Below, in pieces: positions 47,700 to 62,900 of a stretch of 64,000 nucleotides of DNA. The DNA lies in assembly GCA_004369045.1 (NCBI GenBank), contig ML213518.1:542591-606590 (forward strand), written 5' to 3'. How positions within the stretch are numbered: the stretch's first letter is position 1; each line of letters begins with the position of its first letter. The notes beneath the pieces were generated by a model. That model was given only the letters and a program-made list of their open reading frames with translations. It searched no databases and had not been told where the DNA came from. The position numbers were made by a program, and so were the translations under genes. This DNA comes from Heliocybe sulcata (Eukaryota; Basidiomycota; Agaricomycetes; Gloeophyllales; Gloeophyllaceae).

Positions 47700-50600
47700 T
47701 CAGGCTTTGGCCTCCGCGAATTCGTCAAGGAACTTCTCGGAGGCCCGAACTACGATCCTGACGTGCTCAACTGACAAGGGCTCGTTCCTGCAACGTTGCC
47801 CATAAGTGATGGCGAAGAGTCTGAAGTGAGGAGTCACGTACGATGCTAGGGCCAGTGCCTGGGAGGTGCGCACGAGGTTCTTGATAGTCCGGCCTGGCGC
47901 AGTACCGTCAGTCAAGGGTTCGAGGGATAATACACGGACCTTACCGTTGAACGGCTTCACGGAGAGTTCGTCTATGTCCTCGAGGGTGACAAAGGCCTTG
48001 TCGGTAGGTGACCCCGGGATGGAGATTGCGACTATCTCGGACTCGCTGGAGGCTTTGCTGTCTCCGTCGATAGCGATGCCAGCCAACTCGAAGAACTTGC
48101 GCCAGACCGTTCGCCTGGCAGCTTGATCGAGCTCGGGGTATTTAATGCCTATGATCGATTATTTAGTCATGAGAGTCCACCAATAAACACCGGGAGCGCT
48201 TGCCAATTGAGAATCGAGACAAGAAGGCATCGTCGAAGCTCTTGATTCGGTTGGTGGTCAGAAATAAGACTCCGCGGTGATATTCGAGGACACGCAGAGC
48301 CACGGAGACTAGCGCATTGCGCTCGAGCTGCACTCAAATCATCAGAACGCGTGGTCCCACATCAGTCGGCAGCACTCTACCTCGTGCAAACTTCTCTGCT
48401 CCAAGTACACCTATGCAAGATTCAGAATCAAGATGGGACAAAAAATAAAAGCCCGCTCACGTCCGCCTCATCTATCAATAATACGGCGTCCCAAGCTGTC
48501 GCCAACTGGAGGATGCCTCGGAGACTATATTCAAGGCTGGACGGGTCGGTGGGTAGCTCCGACGACCCGACCATGTATAGAGGGCGCTGCAGGTACTCTG
48601 CCACGGCCTCTGCAGTCAATGTCTTGCCTGTTCCAGGAGGACCATGGAGGACTGCGATCTAGGGTATTATAAGGAGAGTTTCGTGTAATCAATGTCCTGT
48701 TGAGACTGACCAAACCACCACCTTTGCCTGAGATGACATCAGATATAATTGTCTTTGTGGAGTTGGCGTTCTTGGTGACTTCTACGAGGCCTCTGATTAG
48801 AGCCTGCCATTGTCGTAACAGTCAGCATATCGACAGTTTGCAGGAGACGGTTCAGTTTCATTACCTTGGTGTCCGGGTCCAGGACGAGATGGTCCCAAGC
48901 ATTCTCGTCAAAGACCACGGGCTTCAGCTGCTCGACGTTGAAATCCGTCCAAGCCTGGGTAAGGGTTATGCAGCTTGCGAACAAGGTATATAATCCTGCT
49001 CCACACTTACCTTCTTGCTAAGATTGAATCCATACACATGAGGAGGTAAGAGGTGCAACTTGTCTTCTGCCAACGTCGGTGCGACGAAGTCGCTGTCCCT
49101 CACTGTCAGACAAGCGTAAGGAAGAACAGAGCGGAACCTACGGATCGGCGACGTATCCGCTGGTATTGTTGTAGGCCTTTCTATCGACGACGACTCGATC
49201 CTGTACACGCATTCAACCATCGCATCCGCAAGGCCAGTCACACACGTACCTTCAAGTCTAAAGTATATATTGCCGATCAGCTAGGCATCAGGAAAACACA
49301 GCAGTAACTCACAGCTTCTGTAATGCATGCCAGAGAAGGACGCATACAGTCGCCCCCGGGCTTGCAACTTCTCCTTGACATCGTCACCCAACAGTCTGCA
49401 GGACAATGATTTGAGGTCTTTCGAGCCCTGAGCACTATGTCTAAGCAGTGGAATGCAATAAAGATTGAAGCAGTATGCCCTGACCTTGTACTGCTCTATG
49501 GTCCTCGAGACCCCCACGGTAGCGTAGGCCATACCGTCCCAGAAATACATACGACCTTCGACTTGGAAGTATGGATGCATCGAGCTGTGGAGATTTCCGT
49601 GAGTTGATGCGTCTCTGATATAACATCATTCAATTACTAATGGTAAGCCCGCGAGGTTACGACGAATGCGATCTACCAGAGGCACGCGTTAGTACATAGC
49701 ACTATGTGACAGGTCAGGCAGCCCACACCTGTCCTTCCGGGTCGAACGTGGAGCACGTCACGTTGCGCTCGAAGTAATAAATTAGGAGATCCCATTCGAT
49801 TTGACCATACGATGTCTGCAGCGCGATGCGGTCCGCACTGTAGTAGAGCTCAGTTACGCGATTCAAATTGGTCAATGCTGGGACGTACGTAGGTTTGAAT
49901 TGCTCGTCCACGTATTCGAGGAGTACCCGGACGTGTTCGACTACGTCGCTGAGATACTGCGTAATTGCATCGTCGCCCAAATGACCTTCCAGACGACGTG
50001 TCAGGTTTCACGGGACGTAGTTGATTATAATCCAAACGAGTCTCACCATACTCCGCATCCATAGCACCCACTGCTCGTGCTACGTCTCGTTTCTCAGCTG
50101 CGGCCATGTCAGCATTCTCGACAGCCAATCGAATCTCATCGAATTCTTCGTGTAGCATTTTCAAATCGGGGAAGAATTTCTTGAGCTCGTACACGGGTTC
50201 GTCTGAGAAGAACTCGTCGCCAATGTGAGCTCTGAGAGCAGCCCGTGAGCTTCCTCGTGGAACAGTCTGATACTTGACATACCTTAGAAACGCAATCAAA
50301 ATGGGTGTGAAATCGCTGAGAACTGTCGTAGGTTTTTCTGAGAGAGCATATGAGATGCAATGGAAAAGTGCGAAAAAGTGATCCCTACCTCTAACACTGT
50401 TGTATCGATGGTTTATGTAGAAATAATTGTGCAGATCGCAACGAGGAGGAGCTTCTAGTGGAACTGGCCTCTCAGAAGGGTCATAATCCTTCCATGCCCA
50501 TTCTTCGGCTGACCTATATCCGTCGGCATCAGCTAAGTGCAAGGGCTTTCGTTTTGACTGGCAGCGCACCATAGCTGGTTCCTAACGCGATAGTGGTTGG

Positions 50601-50829
50601 TTGAATCTTCGTCCTGGGTTACCTGAGGTTGATCTTCAGCCCGAGGCTCATCTACAACGTCAGAAACCTCAGGTGAAGCGCTGTCGTCCTGGTTCTCGTG
50701 TGTCTCTTCATTCTTGGTTTCGCCGAGGACCTCTGGAGCAGGAGCAACTTGCTGTCCTGAGCTGAACAACTGGATGAGGCAGTACGCTATAAGGATTGAT
50801 ATCACAGTTTGAAATACAGTAATCGACAT
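47700..50829 (-). CDS. Membrane-anchored AAA ATPase with long N-terminal domain
   Basis: A multi-exon gene. Exon 1 has an N-terminal hydrophobic helix (MSITVFQTVISILIAYCLIQLF) and an acidic tail. An intron at 50558-50622 joins to KRKPLHLADADGYRSAEEWAWKDYDPSERP, then the large N-terminal region: CDLHNYFYINHRYNSVRG, HIGDEFFSDEPVYELKKFF, YSADRIALQTSYGQIEWDLLIYYFERN (matches the fungal DUF7025-type AAA proteins), HPYFQVEGRMYFWDG, RTIEQYK, and YASFSGMHYRSC. The AAA module has Walker A HGPPGTGKTLTAE, Walker B AVLLIDEADVYLEQR, sensor 1 LFLTTNRI, and SRFSIAIKYPELDQAARRTVW (lid). It ends FAEAKA. The family contains fungal proteins of unknown substrate; the N-terminal helix probably anchors the protein. 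It is not a BCS1 homologue because the N-domain differs. Confidence 0.85.
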
Positions 50830-51454
50830 CGAGTCTTGACAGGACAGGCCCTGCGTTGAGCTGTGTACGCATCTCGCTCTTTTATAAGACGGAGGGTAGA
50901 GCGCCTCTTTCGGCGCTTTCTCTGTACGCGTGTTCTGTATCGATGTGAAGTGAACCTTCGATACCTCTCAAGACCGGCACGATACACAGCATTGCTGTCC
51001 CTTGACGGTTCCCAGCGACTCAATGTGAGTTGACGCTTCGCACACCGAGTCATACCGATCTACAGGCCCAGGTTCTGAACTTTGAGGTAGTCATAAGACT
51101 AAGAGAAGATCAAAGTAATTGCCAATAAGATTTCGAAAGGACCCGAGAGTTAGCATCAGTCTTGGAATAGTGTTGATGGTATACTTGAAGGAAATTTATG
51201 TGACAGCAGCTTTGGCAGCTTTGGCCATGCTTTGGGACGCGGGGGCATGCGCCACATTAGCGTTCCTTCGGGCACAGCCACATTCACGGATACTGTCGGC
51301 CGGAGTCACACGCGCTCGGTCCAATCGGGGCCGAAGCGGACCTCCGCTCGCTGTTCCATGCGCTAAGTAGGACGGCCCCGACTTCCTCCTGGCCTCCATC
51401 ATCACTCTACCTACGAATTTCTCACTTGAGTTTTCTGCATTTTTGACATCGTTC
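50830..51454. other. Divergent promoter region, AAA ATPase / protein kinase
   Basis: About 0.6 kb between divergent start codons. A minus-strand TATAAAAG at 50879-50886 sits 50 nt before the AAA ATPase ATG. No other element recognised. Confidence 0.5.
50879..50886 (-). promoter_or_regulatory. TATA box of AAA ATPase
   Basis: TATAAAAG on the minus strand, 50 nt upstream of the start codon at 50829. Confidence 0.5.
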
Positions 51455-53837
51455 ATGACAGCGACCGCCACCTTTCTCAACGACTCTCGGTGGCCTTTCC
51501 ACTCCGGTGCTTTTGACGGACTACCGGCGCCTTCGATTTCTCGCCTCGAACTGCCGAGGATTCTCACTATCGAGCACGAAGATCTTCGAGGCAAGTCACA
51601 AGGCGAAGATGGTATTACTCCAGACCCGGATCAAGAGCTTTCACAGCAGCTGCTGTCTGTGGGGCCTGCGGTGCACACAAGAGTCGCGTCAGCGCCCGAA
51701 TGCGCGGTAGAATCTCTTCCTATCGCAGCCTCACCTCTCTCGATGTCTTTCTCTGAGGGAAGTTCAGGAATGTCGCCTGCGGCAATGTTTCTGTCGGCTT
51801 TTAGTCCTTCGACATCTGTTTCGAGCTCTCGTTCGAGTCTACCGGACGAAGAGGGCCAGGAGGTGGACGGGTACACTCTCGGACCCATCATCGGTCAGGG
51901 AGGCTTCTCGACAATCCGACGAGCATCATCAGGCACTGGCGATACAGTCGCAGTTAAGATTGTGCGCAGGTCTGACGTCGCCAGACAAGAAAATCCGACT
52001 GTGGTCCGCAAGCGCTTAAGCAACGAAGCGGCCATCTGGTCAAGCCTCAGCCACGAGCACATCCTACCGCTATTCTCCAAGGTGCAAACCCCGTACGCCG
52101 ATTTTTTCGTCATGCTCTTCTGCCCCGCCGGCACTCTGTTTGATATCCTACAGCGGGACGGGCCGCTGGCGCAGGATGATGCCGGGATGATGTTTAGGCA
52201 GGTGGTGAGGGGACTGCGGTACATGCATGAGGTGGCGGGGCTCGTGCACGGGGATGTCAAGCTGGAGAATGTGCTCGTTGATGACATGGGTGTATGCAAG
52301 ATTGGTGACTTTGGCATGACTGCGAAAATTGGCGAATTAGATGACGAGAGTAGTTCCGAGGACGAGGACGCTGATGAGCGGAGTGAGCAATACCAGCGGC
52401 AGCGTGCAGTATCCTCGATGCGCAAGACGAAGCCCGGACTACCAGCACATTTATCGCTCATCCGCCACCACAGCGGCCCTCGTCATCGTAACTCTTCGCC
52501 GCTACCATCCTCTGCACAAGTGCCAGAAGCGCAGAAAAAGCCTGAATCCTACAACCCTGGCTCACTCCCATACGCAGCGCCCGAATTACTTCTACCGCAC
52601 TCCTCCCCAATACGTCCGCACCCCGCCCAAGACATCTGGGCACTCGGTGTTCTACTATATGCTCTGCTGACAGGCAGACTACCGTTCATGGACTCGTTCG
52701 AGCCCAGATTGCAAATGAAAATCCTGCATGGTACGTTGGCATATTACTCGCATCCCCGACGCTGAGTTTATCTCGATTCATGATACAGGTGTATACGACA
52801 TGCCCACCGAGATAGGTCGCGGCGCCGAACAAATCCTCAAGGGCTGCATGGAGCGCTCCGTTACCAATCGGTGGAACATTGCCATGGTCGACGACGTCGC
52901 GTGGGGCGTTGGTTGGGGATCCGTTGCAGATGACGTTACACCTACCTCTGAGGAGGTACATGCAGCAGAGATAGAAAGACAAAGCTCGAGATCGAGGTCA
53001 CGCTCGCAGGGCCGAACTCTGGAGAAACTTGCGTCCCGCAGACTGTCGCCAGGTGCAGCGGGCGCGATCAGCAGAAGTACCTCGCGCTCCTCCGCGTCGG
53101 GGGAGTCAAGAGGAGGTCGTTCGCCCTCGTTCGCTGCTCTTACGCACGCTATCCTCAGTCCGACGTCGTCGACGGGCACCATGTCGACATCTGCATCCAC
53201 TCCGTCTTCATCGTCCGTTCCTGCCTTGAACAGCGACTCCGCGCTCATTTCATCACCGCCCATGTCCCCGGAGCCCCTGCACGAGCGTGGCCGAAGACCG
53301 CGGTATGACTCTCTTCACCACCTCCACTCTCCTTCGCCCTCCCCGAGCCCGAGCCTCGTACCCGCTACCCCAGTCGATATTCCCGGCAAACGTGATGACA
53401 CGTCCAGAGGACGGAAAGCCTCTCGGCGGATGGCACCTTCGCCTCTTGGCCTCGATGTTCATGCTGGCATGGACATTGTCAACAGTCCTCCTCTGGATGT
53501 ACTGCACGAGGCGCGCCCGTGGTTCGCAAGTCCCAACCGGGCCGAATCCAGAACGCAGAGCCAGGGACCGGATGAGTCTCTGCTATGGCGGGGCGAGTCG
53601 CCAGCTCATCGTCGACGCAGCATAAGTAGGCAGTCGAGCTCGAGTTCAAGAAGGGCGGGCAGTGTGCCTCCGCATGGCAGCGAGCCGTGGGCGCTGATGC
53701 ACCCGGGTCAGTCTGGTCGTGGCGGGGCTGGGACGCCGACGGTGAAATTCTCGCTGTCGCAGGGCGTCGGCGAGTTCGTGCCTACGCCGACTATGCAGGT
53801 ATCAGGGAGGAGCAAGAGCCTTGGGCGGTCTCATTGA
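51455..53837 (+). CDS. Serine/threonine protein kinase, non-RD with long activation segment
   Basis: Start ATG at 51455 (MTATATFLNDSRW). After about 130 Ser-rich residues comes the kinase domain: glycine loop IIGQGGFSTIRRA, catalytic Lys in VAVKIVRR, catalytic loop VHGDVKLENVLV, metal-binding GDFGM, APELLL and DIWALGVLLYALLTGRLPF. The HRD motif reads HGD, so it is a non-RD kinase. Between DFG and APE lies an insertion of about 70 extra residues, including DDESSSEDEDADERSE. The helical C-lobe continues after the single intron at GVYDMP, ending near RWNIAMVDDVAW. The rest is a Ser/Pro/Arg-rich tail with several RS-like clusters, probably disordered and phosphorylated. Related to CAMK-like fungal kinases; specific orthologue not identified. 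Confidence 0.88.
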
Positions 53838-54252
53838 GTGAGGGGGGCACGTTTATGCGCAAGACGAGGGACACAAAGCAAGTTGGTGATTGAAAACAAG
53901 GCAAAGGGATCTGCAAAATTGATCGCCTGTCGCCACATCTTTTCTTAGGATCGGGCCCACGTTCGCAAGTCTAAGGGCGAATTGCGTATTTATGAACCAT
54001 ACCATTGTACGCGTACGTGTTTGTGTTACGTCTTTGTACCGTCATGATCATACCCATTACGACTTGTACTGAACGTCTTGTACTTGTAGTTTGTAGCACA
54101 CATCTCGATGCAGGTGTACGTAGGATATAGTAGTATAATGGAACAGCAGTTCAGAGTTTCGGTGTTGAGATCTGAGATCTGAGAGAGGGTGGAACCGTGA
54201 AGCTAGTGTACACAAAACAATGCAAGACGAGTAGCACAACGGCCCATGACAT
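53838..54252. other. Intergenic between convergent kinase and Ssr4 genes
   Basis: About 0.4 kb of 3' flanks; no ORF or motif of note. Confidence 0.5.
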
Positions 54253-55563
54253 TCAAGACTCCATAAACACGTCCGCTGGAGAGGCGGCTTCCGATCTGGG
54301 AACGATATCTTTTTGCTTGAGCTCCTCGATTTCCGCAGTCATCTTGGCCTGTGCGACAAACTTCAGTCTAATGACAAAACAAATTTGACGGCTACCGGCA
54401 TACCACTTTCTCATCAAGCTCTGCCTTGTCAAACAGCGTAGAGTAGGAAGGCGGCGGAGGCGGCAACTTCTTCTCGCCAAACGCCGCATACATGAAAACT
54501 TCGTTCATGAGTTCGTGATTTCTGCGATACCGTGCAAGAGCCAACGCGCGGGTCGAGACCTGGTCTCCCTCATCTACCCACAGGTGAGCATGGCTTCACG
54601 TCTTTCACCTGAACCCAGCCTAGTACTCACCACCCGAGTCGTCATCCGGCTGCATCTGAGCCTGTGCAGCCGCCCTTGCTGCATTCGCCGCCACCGCCGC
54701 TGCCGCATTCCCGGGCGCCTGCGCTTTCGCATCCAAGCTCTCCATCCTCGCTCTCTGCTGCGCGAGCAAGGCCTGCTGATTTGCCCCCGGGGGAATCGCG
54801 ATCCCGCCCGCGTAGTTGACGCCCTGAGCACCTGTGCCAGGAGGGTAGACCTGGTGTCCGAATTTCTCGCCCATGCAGACGAAGATGCGGGGTTCGTTGG
54901 TGATGGAACGAAGCGGGTAAGCGCGGATGGGCTGGTTGAATGCCGGGTTGACGGCTGTAGTAGGGTTGGGAGGATGAGGAGCGTAAGAGGGAGACGGGGA
55001 GGGGGACGTACGCATAGGTGGGCAGCGGCTGTAATGTACGATGCATATTCCGACGTGGCCGCCACGGGCGAGGCGGTAGCGACGACGCGCGCGAGAGGCG
55101 ACTGCTTCGCCCGAGCCCGGGACGAAGCCGTACTTAATTTCGCATAGCTCTAGGTCCTATGAGCATACAGACATCAGCCTAGTCTCGCTTGGGGAATAAG
55201 ATACGATGCTGACGCGACTCTGGCCAGCTGGAATAATCGTCTTCGTCTCGTTATCCTGCCATCGTATGCCGTCGTTCGGGAAGCGCTCGGGGTTGGGCAT
55301 GTAGATCATGTAGACGGACCCGTCTAGCTAGCAAAGTGGATAAGTGAGACACAGGCAATAAGGAGGATGGATAATTCGAGCAGACCTTGGGGTTTGTCAA
55401 TCCAGCTCCAGACGAAGGGTAATTGCTGCGTCAAGTGTATGGCTTTTATAAGCATATTCAAGACTGTCTCCATCGAAAGGCTTTGATGCACCCCCAAAGG
55501 TTCCGGGTATCGTAAGCAAGCGCCTTCGGCTTGCAGCTGCTGCATTCGTGCTTGCATGGCCAT
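54253..55563 (-). CDS. SWI/SNF-RSC subunit Ssr4-like
   Basis: Fungal subunit of SWI/SNF and RSC chromatin remodelling complexes. From the ATG at 55563 (MAMQARMQQLQAEG) the N-terminal Ssr4 domain reads GACLRYPEPLGVHQSLSMETVLNML, VWSWIDKPQG, DGSVYMIYMPNPERFPNDGIRWQDNE, ELCEIKYGFVPGSGEAVASRARRRYRL, GHVGICIVHYSR, then FNQPIRAYPLRSI and GEKFGHQVYPPG. After it come an Ala/Gln-rich coiled coil (QQALLAQQRARMESLD), and RYRRNHELMNEVFMYAAFGEKK, ending PADVFMES. About six exons. An alternative ATG at 55635 adds 24 residues. The start is uncertain but the family is recognisable by order of motifs. Confidence 0.82.
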
Positions 55564-58047
<2,484 letters not shown>

Positions 58048-59012
58048 TCCAGGTAGCCCGTCCGTTTCGAGGAAATGAAATGCAACGTAGAAAAGGGCCA
58101 CATATGTAAATTGCTTCGTCAAAACACTGGTCATACAGTCATGAGATAGATTGATCCTATGAGAACACTATGAGGTCCTGATAGGAGATAGACTGCTTCA
58201 CCGACGTCAAGGTGTCACTAATCACTTCCGCTATCCGACCATACCTGTTTCAGCGTACCGATTCAAGCTTCCGCCAGAGTTCCTAGCGTTTGCGCAGCTC
58301 CAGCAAGGCAAGCATCTACCCATGCTAGACTAGCATCCGATCTATCAATCTCGTCCCAGAATTGTCAGTCCAGACCCCTCGGATTTAATTACTGCCTGCT
58401 TACTTTAGATGAAGTCCTCAACAAGATCTTGTACAGTGCTTAGTTCCGCTGAAGAGCCTGCATCACAAGGGAAGGGCGCTGAGGCTAGGCATAGTATTCG
58501 GTGCGCTACAACAGAAGCGTAGCGCAAGAGACGCCCTAGATCCAACCGCCGTGTTCGAACTCAACTCAGGGAGTTGTTCTGATGTTCGGGCATACCTGTA
58601 GAATAGAAGCAGCATATAATAATACGATGCCAGTTCTGGGTGAACAGCACGCTGCCCCGAATACGGGATCCTTGCACGATTCAGATTTGTAAGATTACAT
58701 GCGCAGCCGGCCTCACAACCTTAAGGAAAGCGTCGCAATGGAAGGCCGGGAAGCCCTTCAGAAGTAAGAGACCGTCAAGGAAATGAAAGTGAATTGCATA
58801 TTTTTGTTCGCACCTGGGGAAAGCCTCACCGTAATATATTCGTGCAAAAAAGTTGTATGAGCCATTTTTCTTCGGAGCAATCCTTGGTGTATCTGCAATG
58901 GTCGAGGACATTGATAGAACGGCCCGCAGCTCCGTAAGGCGTTAACATTCTGAAAGAAAACGTCACAGCCAGCAATACCGACATATCCTTATTTGAAAGT
59001 GCAAGGGCCAAA
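58048..59012. other. Intergenic, arylsulfatase to ROT1
   Basis: About 1 kb without a supportable gene; only short ORFs. Confidence 0.5.
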
Positions 59013-59020
59013 TATAAAAA
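59013..59020 (+). promoter_or_regulatory. TATA box of ROT1
   Basis: TATAAAAA, about 150 nt upstream of the ROT1 start codon. Confidence 0.45.
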
Positions 59021-59163
59021 GCGTGTGAAAAGGGAGCGTATGGCCTCCAGGACAACAGGAGACAACAAAGCCTCCCGCCATCACCACCGTCATCCACCCC
59101 TCGCCGTCCGTCTCCCTGTATCACTAGCATTCGCTCGGACTCTTCTCCTACCGCCCAGCCGCC

Positions 59164-59998
59164 ATGTTATTCTCATCACTTGCTTCATTGCTGCTCCTCG
59201 CGGCGCCGGCACTCGCTCAGGACAGTTTCGTCGGAACATGGAGCTCAGGAAGCGGAGCCGTCGTTACCGGCTCGGTGGGTGTTTACAACGACACAGGGGA
59301 GGCTTTCGTTGACCATGTCTCGTAGGGATTCGCAAACCCAGCAAATATGTCCTTCACGTACCCTAAGACGACGGGCATATCATATTCATTGTGAGTTGTG
59401 TGTCAATTGGCTGCGCGCCCATTCCTGACAGGATCAATAGTACCACAGATGGGTTTTACGAGATTGCTCGCTATCGATTCACCGCCAACGGTATGTTCAA
59501 CTATTGGCTGTGCACTACTGAAACTAAATGGCCATCGGATAAGCCACTGAACCCAACTGCATAACGGGTGTTATGAACTGGGCGCACGGGACCTACGCAG
59601 CCCAGCCCAACGGCTCCATCGTCCTCACCCCGTTCGGCGACGGGTTCCAGCAGATCCAGAATCCCTGTGCCGCCGTTTCCAACTTCATCGAAAACTACAA
59701 CGACACCGAGCTCGTCTCCGCCTGGGCCGTCTACCAGGAGACAACCGGCCAGCGGCTCTACCTCTACTCCTATGACGGCAGCCCACTTGCCCCGCAGAAC
59801 TTGGTGTCTGCGACACCGAATATGCTTCCGACGCAGCGCCTGCGCAACGTCACGGGCACCGTGTCGACGAGCTCAGGCGGCCTGACGACCGAGAATGCGC
59901 TCGTCGTTAGCGGCGGCGAGCAGAGATGGACTGCGAGCAGCGCGAGTATGCTGGCGACTGTTCTTGCTGGCGCTGGCATGGCGGCTTCGTTGCTATGA
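59164..59998 (+). CDS. ROT1-like ER chaperone for cell-wall synthesis
   Basis: Rot1 is an ER-membrane protein required for beta-1,6-glucan and cell-wall assembly and for folding of secretory proteins. Signal peptide MLFSSLASLLLLAAPALAQ. The luminal domain shows family features: FVGTWSSGSGAVVTGSGFANP, MSFTYPKTTGISYSF, STDGFYEIARYRFTAN, MNWAHGTYAAQPNGSIVLTPFGDGFQQIQNPC, YDGSPL, and PNMLPTQRLRN. Tail hydrophobic segment MLATVLAGAGMAASLL is a membrane anchor. Three introns (for example after the VVTGS and TGISYS segments); the start at 59164 has a gccgccATG context. Gene intact. Confidence 0.93.
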
Positions 59999-62900
59999 TT
60001 GACAGAGGAATGCATTCTCCCACATACATGACAGTGACACTTCATCTGCTTGCATCGGACCGTTCGGACATGATCCCGTAGTCACCCAAACGCGCCCCCG
60101 TCCTCGCTAGTAGCGAATACCTCTTTACCATTGTCTATAATTTTGAGACGGATACCCCGTCGGCTGCGCAACCTACGCTCGTTTGACACGTTTGATTCTG
60201 ACCTTCTTGCCTTCAATGGTTGTATAGCTGGATAGAGTAAAGCCCCGAGTACTAGATTATTGCGAGGGACTGCGTTTGTGATAGTCTTTTTTGTTTTCTT
60301 TTGATGCATTATTGCAGTATACAACGACAGTGTCCACAATCTTTTGACAATTTTGAGGAAAATCGGTAGGGGGGCCGAGGTGTTCCAAAATAGGCATGCT
60401 TCCGCCCGCGTGTCTGCCGGCGGCCGGCGCGGGCCGCCATGTTCCGCACTTCTCCTCCTTACACTCTCCTCCTTACCCAACCTTGCTCAAGAACTTCTTG
60501 AAAGACCGTGGCTTTATTCCAAGCAAGTGGCATAAGGCCAGATCTCCTATAGTACTGCAGAAGCCTGCGTGACGGCGGGCAATCTCGCATGCGTCGTAGG
60601 TTCAGCAGGACCTGCAAGTTCTGTTAGTAGTCCTGAAGCCGAGGTAAGCAGCAGTACTACTATTCGACCTCTCTTTTCGTACTAATAGTGGCGATGTTTG
60701 GTGAACGAACACGGATGTGAACATGTTCTTGCGATCGTCTTCGAGAGCCCAAATTGTGTGGAGTTTTCCGTTGCCTTCGTTCTGATTTTAGGCATCCCTT
60801 TATACGTTCTGACATGGTGAGATTTGTTCCGGTCCTTTGCTGACGCATACAGACAGATGCATGCAATACGGACAAGCCTAGGCATTCTTAGAGCAACGGC
60901 GAGCTATACTGGGCGCTGTTGCGAGTACTTCCTCACGTGCGGGGATTGTGCGAGGGCTGTCATGTCCCTTTGTCCGAAGATTGGCTAGGCTTCTGCTCGT
61001 TTTGGCTGAAGGTGCTAAAAGCGGCTCCATTTCCTGAGCTACAGTTCCTGGCTAACACAACACTTCGTATATGCGCCGAGATATTGGGAAGGAGTCGCTC
61101 AAGAGCTCTCGTCACCATTGGATCCTTCTTTGTATTCACTTGATTCAGATAAGAAGTCGTGGAGTGAAGCTTGCTTTTGAACAGGCCCATGTATCTCTGA
61201 GGACATGCACTTCTCCAGACGAAGGATGAGATAGACCGGCTTCCGTCACCTCCACGGTCAAGGCGAGGTTGGCGGTTCCCAGCCGCTCTGGTCGAAGCCC
61301 GGTTGATGGCCTCCCGCGTCGTCATAAACAAGACTCACCGCTATCAGGCCGCGACAATTCTCCAGACACGGTCCCTCATCGTATACCATGGCTTCGTATA
61401 TGCGCCAAGTCATTCGCAAGAACTGAACTTATTACTGCCGCCAATCCTGCCATGCCCTACTCAGTCGCACAAATGACAAGCCGTGGTTTCAGCGGCTTTG
61501 ACATAGATTTCACCGCGTCGCATTGGCAGGTTATTCGCGAATGTCGGGTGCTCAGGCTTCGAACTTCGGACTATGTTCGTCAGACGATGCAGAAAGAGGA
61601 AAAATCAGCCCACCACTCCTACTGCGTGTCATTCGACGGATTCTCAGACGTGGGCGATCCATGCTTGCGGTTTGGATGTACTTATCAATGTCTTCTGGCG
61701 CCTCTTCGAAGGATGAATGTCCGAGCAACAGTCCCCTTATCGACTTCTCACTACACTGGATATCTACTGTTTTTGAACTCTGCTTTGTCGCTTGCTCTCC
61801 TCTTTTTGTGTCTTATTCTTGTCGTATCTGTGCCCCTTCTTGGGAGGGAACGTTAACCCCATGAAGCTCCGAAATCCGCTTGCCCGAGCCTTAATTCTGA
61901 ACTTGAATGTCTTCCTACTTCGATCCGTCCTGTATATCAAAGACGGCATCCGGTCTCCGGGACTATGGTTCCATGACCCACATCATGACCCCGTATATGC
62001 GCCAAGTCTATCGCCAGAAGTTGCTCCCCGACGGTTGTCTGATGCCTTTCTCAACTCGTGCTGCTCATTGGATCGAGGTGTCAAGCCGTGGAATGGACGA
62101 CTTCCCCTCGGCCTGTCCTTGGTTGTGTCCAAACGTCGTCTTGGATCGTTCATGAATCCTGGCGGTGAACATCTGAAATACCCTTCTCATATACAGGATG
62201 CCAGAAAAAACAGCTCCCTTCTTACTCTGCAGTTGGACCGGTCCGCCGTACGACAGCGGCAATATATACTCCCTGCTGGTTGAAGCCTTCTGGTACCTCT
62301 TCGGCGGGATACATTCTGCGGTACTAGTGGCACCATCTGCTTCCTCGTACATTCCACATACGACGCTCTGGACCTTGCTTTGCTTCTTCTCACTCGAAGC
62401 ATTCTGGGTGCCACTATCTCATCGTATCAATCCCGTTCTTCCGAGCGTCATCGGTCCGAGGAAGAGTCTAGATGTGCTATTCTTGCACCACGGTCAGTTA
62501 CCTTTCGGTGGTCTCTAGCAGCATCAAGAGCTTGCACCGGGGTCGCGTTGGTTCTTCCGAGCGACTTGTCTAGGCAGCGAAGGCCTTCCTCCGATCCCTG
62601 GATGTTCGTAGCATGACGCTGCGAGAATGCTTCTCTGCATGGAGATAGATGTCGCGCAATGCCATGGACTAGATTCTTCCCATTCGGCCGGAGGATTCAT
62701 TGTGACATGATATGGGTTGTATGCTCCGAGTACGCTACGGTTGTCGATGATGAAGGTGGCTCAAGCCTGGCCTTTTGCCTACAGATGGATGTATGGAGCC
62801 GCTTGTCATTGACTGGCCACATGAGATCTGGTTCGTTTGCTGTCCCGTAAGTAAAATGTAGCAATCCATTAACGCCTTTGCAATCCCTATATTCCGATTG

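Noticed and set aside
60082-60480. 132-codon minus-strand ORF ending in a basic stretch
   Set aside because: No recognised domain or intron pattern, it is convergent with ROT1, and another frame here also stays open for some length. Coding status is not supported.
61269-61856. 195-codon plus-strand ORF
   Set aside because: No family motif; it overlaps the degenerate repeat cores and has no sensible start context.
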